This document shows, piece by piece, positions 4,860 to 6,332 of a DNA stretch of 6,332 bases. Source of the stretch: Nanobdellota archaeon (GTDB lineage: Archaea; Nanobdellota; Nanobdellia; Woesearchaeales; GW2011-AR9); assembly GCA_030695605.1 (NCBI GenBank), contig JAUYQE010000010.1:1-6332 (forward strand). The letters run 5' to 3'. The translations under genes were made by a program, and so were the position numbers. How positions within the stretch are numbered: position 1 is the first letter of the stretch; every line of letters begins with the position of its first letter. The notes beneath the pieces are model-generated. The model saw nothing but the letters and a program-made list of their open reading frames with translations. It was not told the DNA's origin and searched no databases.

Positions 4860-5699
4860 ATGTTAACAGAAAGCATGCAACGGGGAAGTTTAGCTGCTTT
4901 ACTGTATTTTCCGGCGACTATTGCTGCTTTTGCTGCTACGGATTGCCAAGAATTTTCTGATGGGGAGCATCCTCCCGTTTTCTGGGCCGCAGATGATCCT
5001 GAGCCCTTGCTTTTCACTCCACTTTCTGCTGCTCTCGAACTTGCTGTCCGCGGCTTTGATGAAAGGTACCGCACGCTCTTTCAAGACTGTGGGCTGGATC
5101 TTGTGGATACTGCAAAGCCAAACGCGCTGGCAATTTTTCCAGCAAGCGACCACAATGGGGCATTTAGCAGCATACATCTCGGCTGGTTCGTGCGCGGCCT
5201 TCAGGAGCACTATGACCTGCAGCCTTTTGTTGCCGCCCAGGAACAGGAAGTATATGCCATTCTGGACCACTATGCATTAGAAACCGACTTGCTCATTTTC
5301 TTGGGCCATGGAACACAGCGCTCCATTTCTCTTGGCGAAGAGGATTGCCGCCTCTTTGAATGCAACCGGAGCGAAACATATACGCTTGATCTTTCTGACG
5401 AAGAGGAGCTGTTTCCGTATCTCACTCGCCTCAACTCCGACGCAGTCATTTTCCTGGAATCTTGTAGTACTGGGTATGGCGAAGCCGGCGCAGAGAATTT
5501 TGCGAATATGGTTATGCGGAATGCCGTCGGCCGAGTGGTCTATGCCGGCACCGCTCCTTTCCAGGCCAGCGGTATCCGGGTAAACCACTGGTATCCGTTT
5601 GATGTAACGATCATGGGAACGTGGGGCATGCCGACCGGGTTCTTTGGATTCATGCCCATAACTGACGTCACGTACACAAACCAAGGTCACGAAGAATAG
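4860..5699 (+). CDS. Secreted caspase-like (clan CD, CHAT-like) putative cysteine peptidase
   Basis: 279 residues from ATG 4860; ATG 4875 (M6) is an alternative, but the TATA box fits 4860. Residues about 8-27 form a signal peptide (RGSLAALLYFPATIAAFAA), so the protein is probably exported. The catalytic signature of clan CD peptidases is present: a hydrophobic strand LLIFLGHGT with H150-G151, then about 50 residues later AVIFLESCSTGYGEAG with C202. This second motif resembles the CHAT form (SACETG-x-G), followed by a region (GRVVYAGTAPF, 224-234) where CHAT proteins have a conserved strand. The part before H150 (30-140) is a probable Rossmann-like N-terminal half. Legumain (C13), gingipain (C25) and CHAT are possible relatives; no C-terminal sorting or binding domain is seen. 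The catalytic dyad is intact, so peptidase activity is plausible; its target is unknown. It stands alone, with its own TATA box. Confidence 0.82.
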   Translation: MLTESMQRGSLAALLYFPATIAAFAATDCQEFSDGEHPPVFWAADDPEPLLFTPLSAALELAVRGFDERYRTLFQDCGLDLVDTAKPNALAIFPASDHNGAFSSIHLGWFVRGLQEHYDLQPFVAAQEQEVYAILDHYALETDLLIFLGHGTQRSISLGEEDCRLFECNRSETYTLDLSDEEELFPYLTRLNSDAVIFLESCSTGYGEAGAENFANMVMRNAVGRVVYAGTAPFQASGIRVNHWYPFDVTIMGTWGMPTGFFGFMPITDVTYTNQGHEE

Positions 5700-5710
5700 C
5701 TTTCATAACA

Positions 5711-5718
5711 CTTATTAA
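5711..5718 (+). promoter_or_regulatory. Likely TATA box of the NurA gene
   Basis: CTTATTAA is centred 27.5 nt upstream of the GTG at 5742, the spacing seen at the other genes of the window. The sequence is a weaker match than the other boxes. T-rich sequence at 5721-5735 may also end the upstream transcript. Confidence 0.5.
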
Positions 5719-5741
5719 CATTCTCTTTTCTGTTTCCCGTT

Positions 5742-6332
5742 GTGCTCCAAACTATTGCTCGTGAAATAAAAGAGTCTTTACGGTCAGCTTCTGCCGATGA
5801 TGCTCTTCTCTTCGACGGTAAACAATTCCCGCTCCGGCCAGAGCAGTTTACTCTTCTTGCTCCACCCGCTTCACAAAAAACTATTGCTTTTGTCGATGGC
5901 GGCCAGGCGGAGATCCTTTCTGCGGGGAACTTCTGCTTGTCTTTTTTGCGTGTAGCTACGGTTGTTTTTGCTGGGCAAGAGAAAAAGCGGCCGCTCCTCT
6001 CAGAATTTTATCTTTTCACAAGAAGCATCTTTCACGAGAACGAGATCTGGTATGAGAGCAAAATATTTCCGCTTGACGCATCGCCTTTGCTCACTTCTGA
6101 GCAGCTTTTTATTTCTTCCCGAAACCCGTTGCTAGCGGTGGGAAAAGAGCGTGCCGCAATCACTGGGGTAAGCTCCCTGGCCCGGCGCTTTGCTGAGCTG
6201 ATGTTGGCACAAAAAGTTGCAGCCGATGCGGATGTCGTCATTCTTGACGGCACGTTGGAAGCAACCTATCCGCGGGAGGAAGCTTTGCTGCAGCAGCTCG
6301 GCTCTTCCGTCTGTGCTCTGGCAAAAACGTCA
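5742..6332 (+). CDS. nurA: NurA-domain 5'-3' nuclease, cut by right edge
   Basis: 197 codons are open to the right edge. An in-frame TAA at 5706-5708 limits the start, and GTG 5742 is the first plausible start codon, 27 nt after a TATA-like box, so it would be leaderless. NurA signatures: TIAFVDGGQAEI with D52 and, about 115 residues later, DVVILDGTLEATYP with D169. These aspartates match the two metal-binding Asp motifs of the RNase-H-like NurA nuclease. NurA works with the HerA helicase to resect DNA ends during double-strand break repair in archaea, alongside Mre11-Rad50. A typical NurA has about 330-450 residues, so half or more is seen here. No herA, mre11 or rad50 gene is in the window; they could lie downstream. 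Confidence 0.83.
   Translation, partial: MLQTIAREIKESLRSASADDALLFDGKQFPLRPEQFTLLAPPASQKTIAFVDGGQAEILSAGNFCLSFLRVATVVFAGQEKKRPLLSEFYLFTRSIFHENEIWYESKIFPLDASPLLTSEQLFISSRNPLLAVGKERAAITGVSSLARRFAELMLAQKVAADADVVILDGTLEATYPREEALLQQLGSSVCALAKTS

Noticed and set aside
1..6332. CRISPR array, insertion sequence or long repeats
   Set aside because: No regularly spaced repeats, transposase frame or terminal inverted repeats were seen on reading both strands.

Overview
The window looks archaeal, most likely from a small-genome DPANN-type lineage; this is inference. Evidence: TATA-like boxes centred about 27 nt upstream of nearly every first gene (leaderless starts), two tRNA genes interrupted by bulge-helix-bulge-type introns at canonical and non-canonical sites, a NurA-domain gene, an Fcf1-like PIN protein, and a small type IV pilin-like secreted protein. 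Non-canonical tRNA introns are known from Thermoproteales and from DPANN groups such as Micrarchaeota; the lineage cannot be fixed from this window.

Layout. 1-568 (minus): N-terminal part of a type IIG (Eco57I-like) restriction-modification enzyme, open at the left edge and visibly more AT-rich than the rest. 720-2015 (minus): a secreted, cysteine-rich protein with 25 cysteines. It diverges from 2071-2634 (plus), a pilin-like membrane-anchored protein; the 55-bp gap holds one TTTAAA box almost equidistant from both start codons. 2645-4376 (minus): a tight three-gene operon (polytopic membrane protein, PIN-domain protein, HPr-kinase-like P-loop protein), each junction a 4-bp ATGA overlap. A perfect 12-bp palindromic TATA box (4397-4408) serves this operon and probably also the rightward tRNA-Leu.

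4443-4787 (plus): tRNA-Leu(UAA) and tRNA-Thr(GGU), each with two introns. In tRNA-Leu the anticodon sits in a 7-nt middle exon. In tRNA-Thr the introns lie in the D loop (35 nt) and in the anticodon loop (about 12 nt). Removing them gives complete 86-nt and 74-nt tRNAs. 4860-5699 (plus): a secreted caspase-like (clan CD, CHAT-like) protein with a His-Gly/Cys pair. 5742 to the right edge (plus): 5' part of a NurA-family nuclease gene, leaderless with a GTG start.

The genes are not one pathway. The strongest signal in the window is the pair of doubly interrupted tRNA genes, which implies a splicing endonuclease with relaxed substrate specificity. The secreted caspase-like protein is the most interesting protein.
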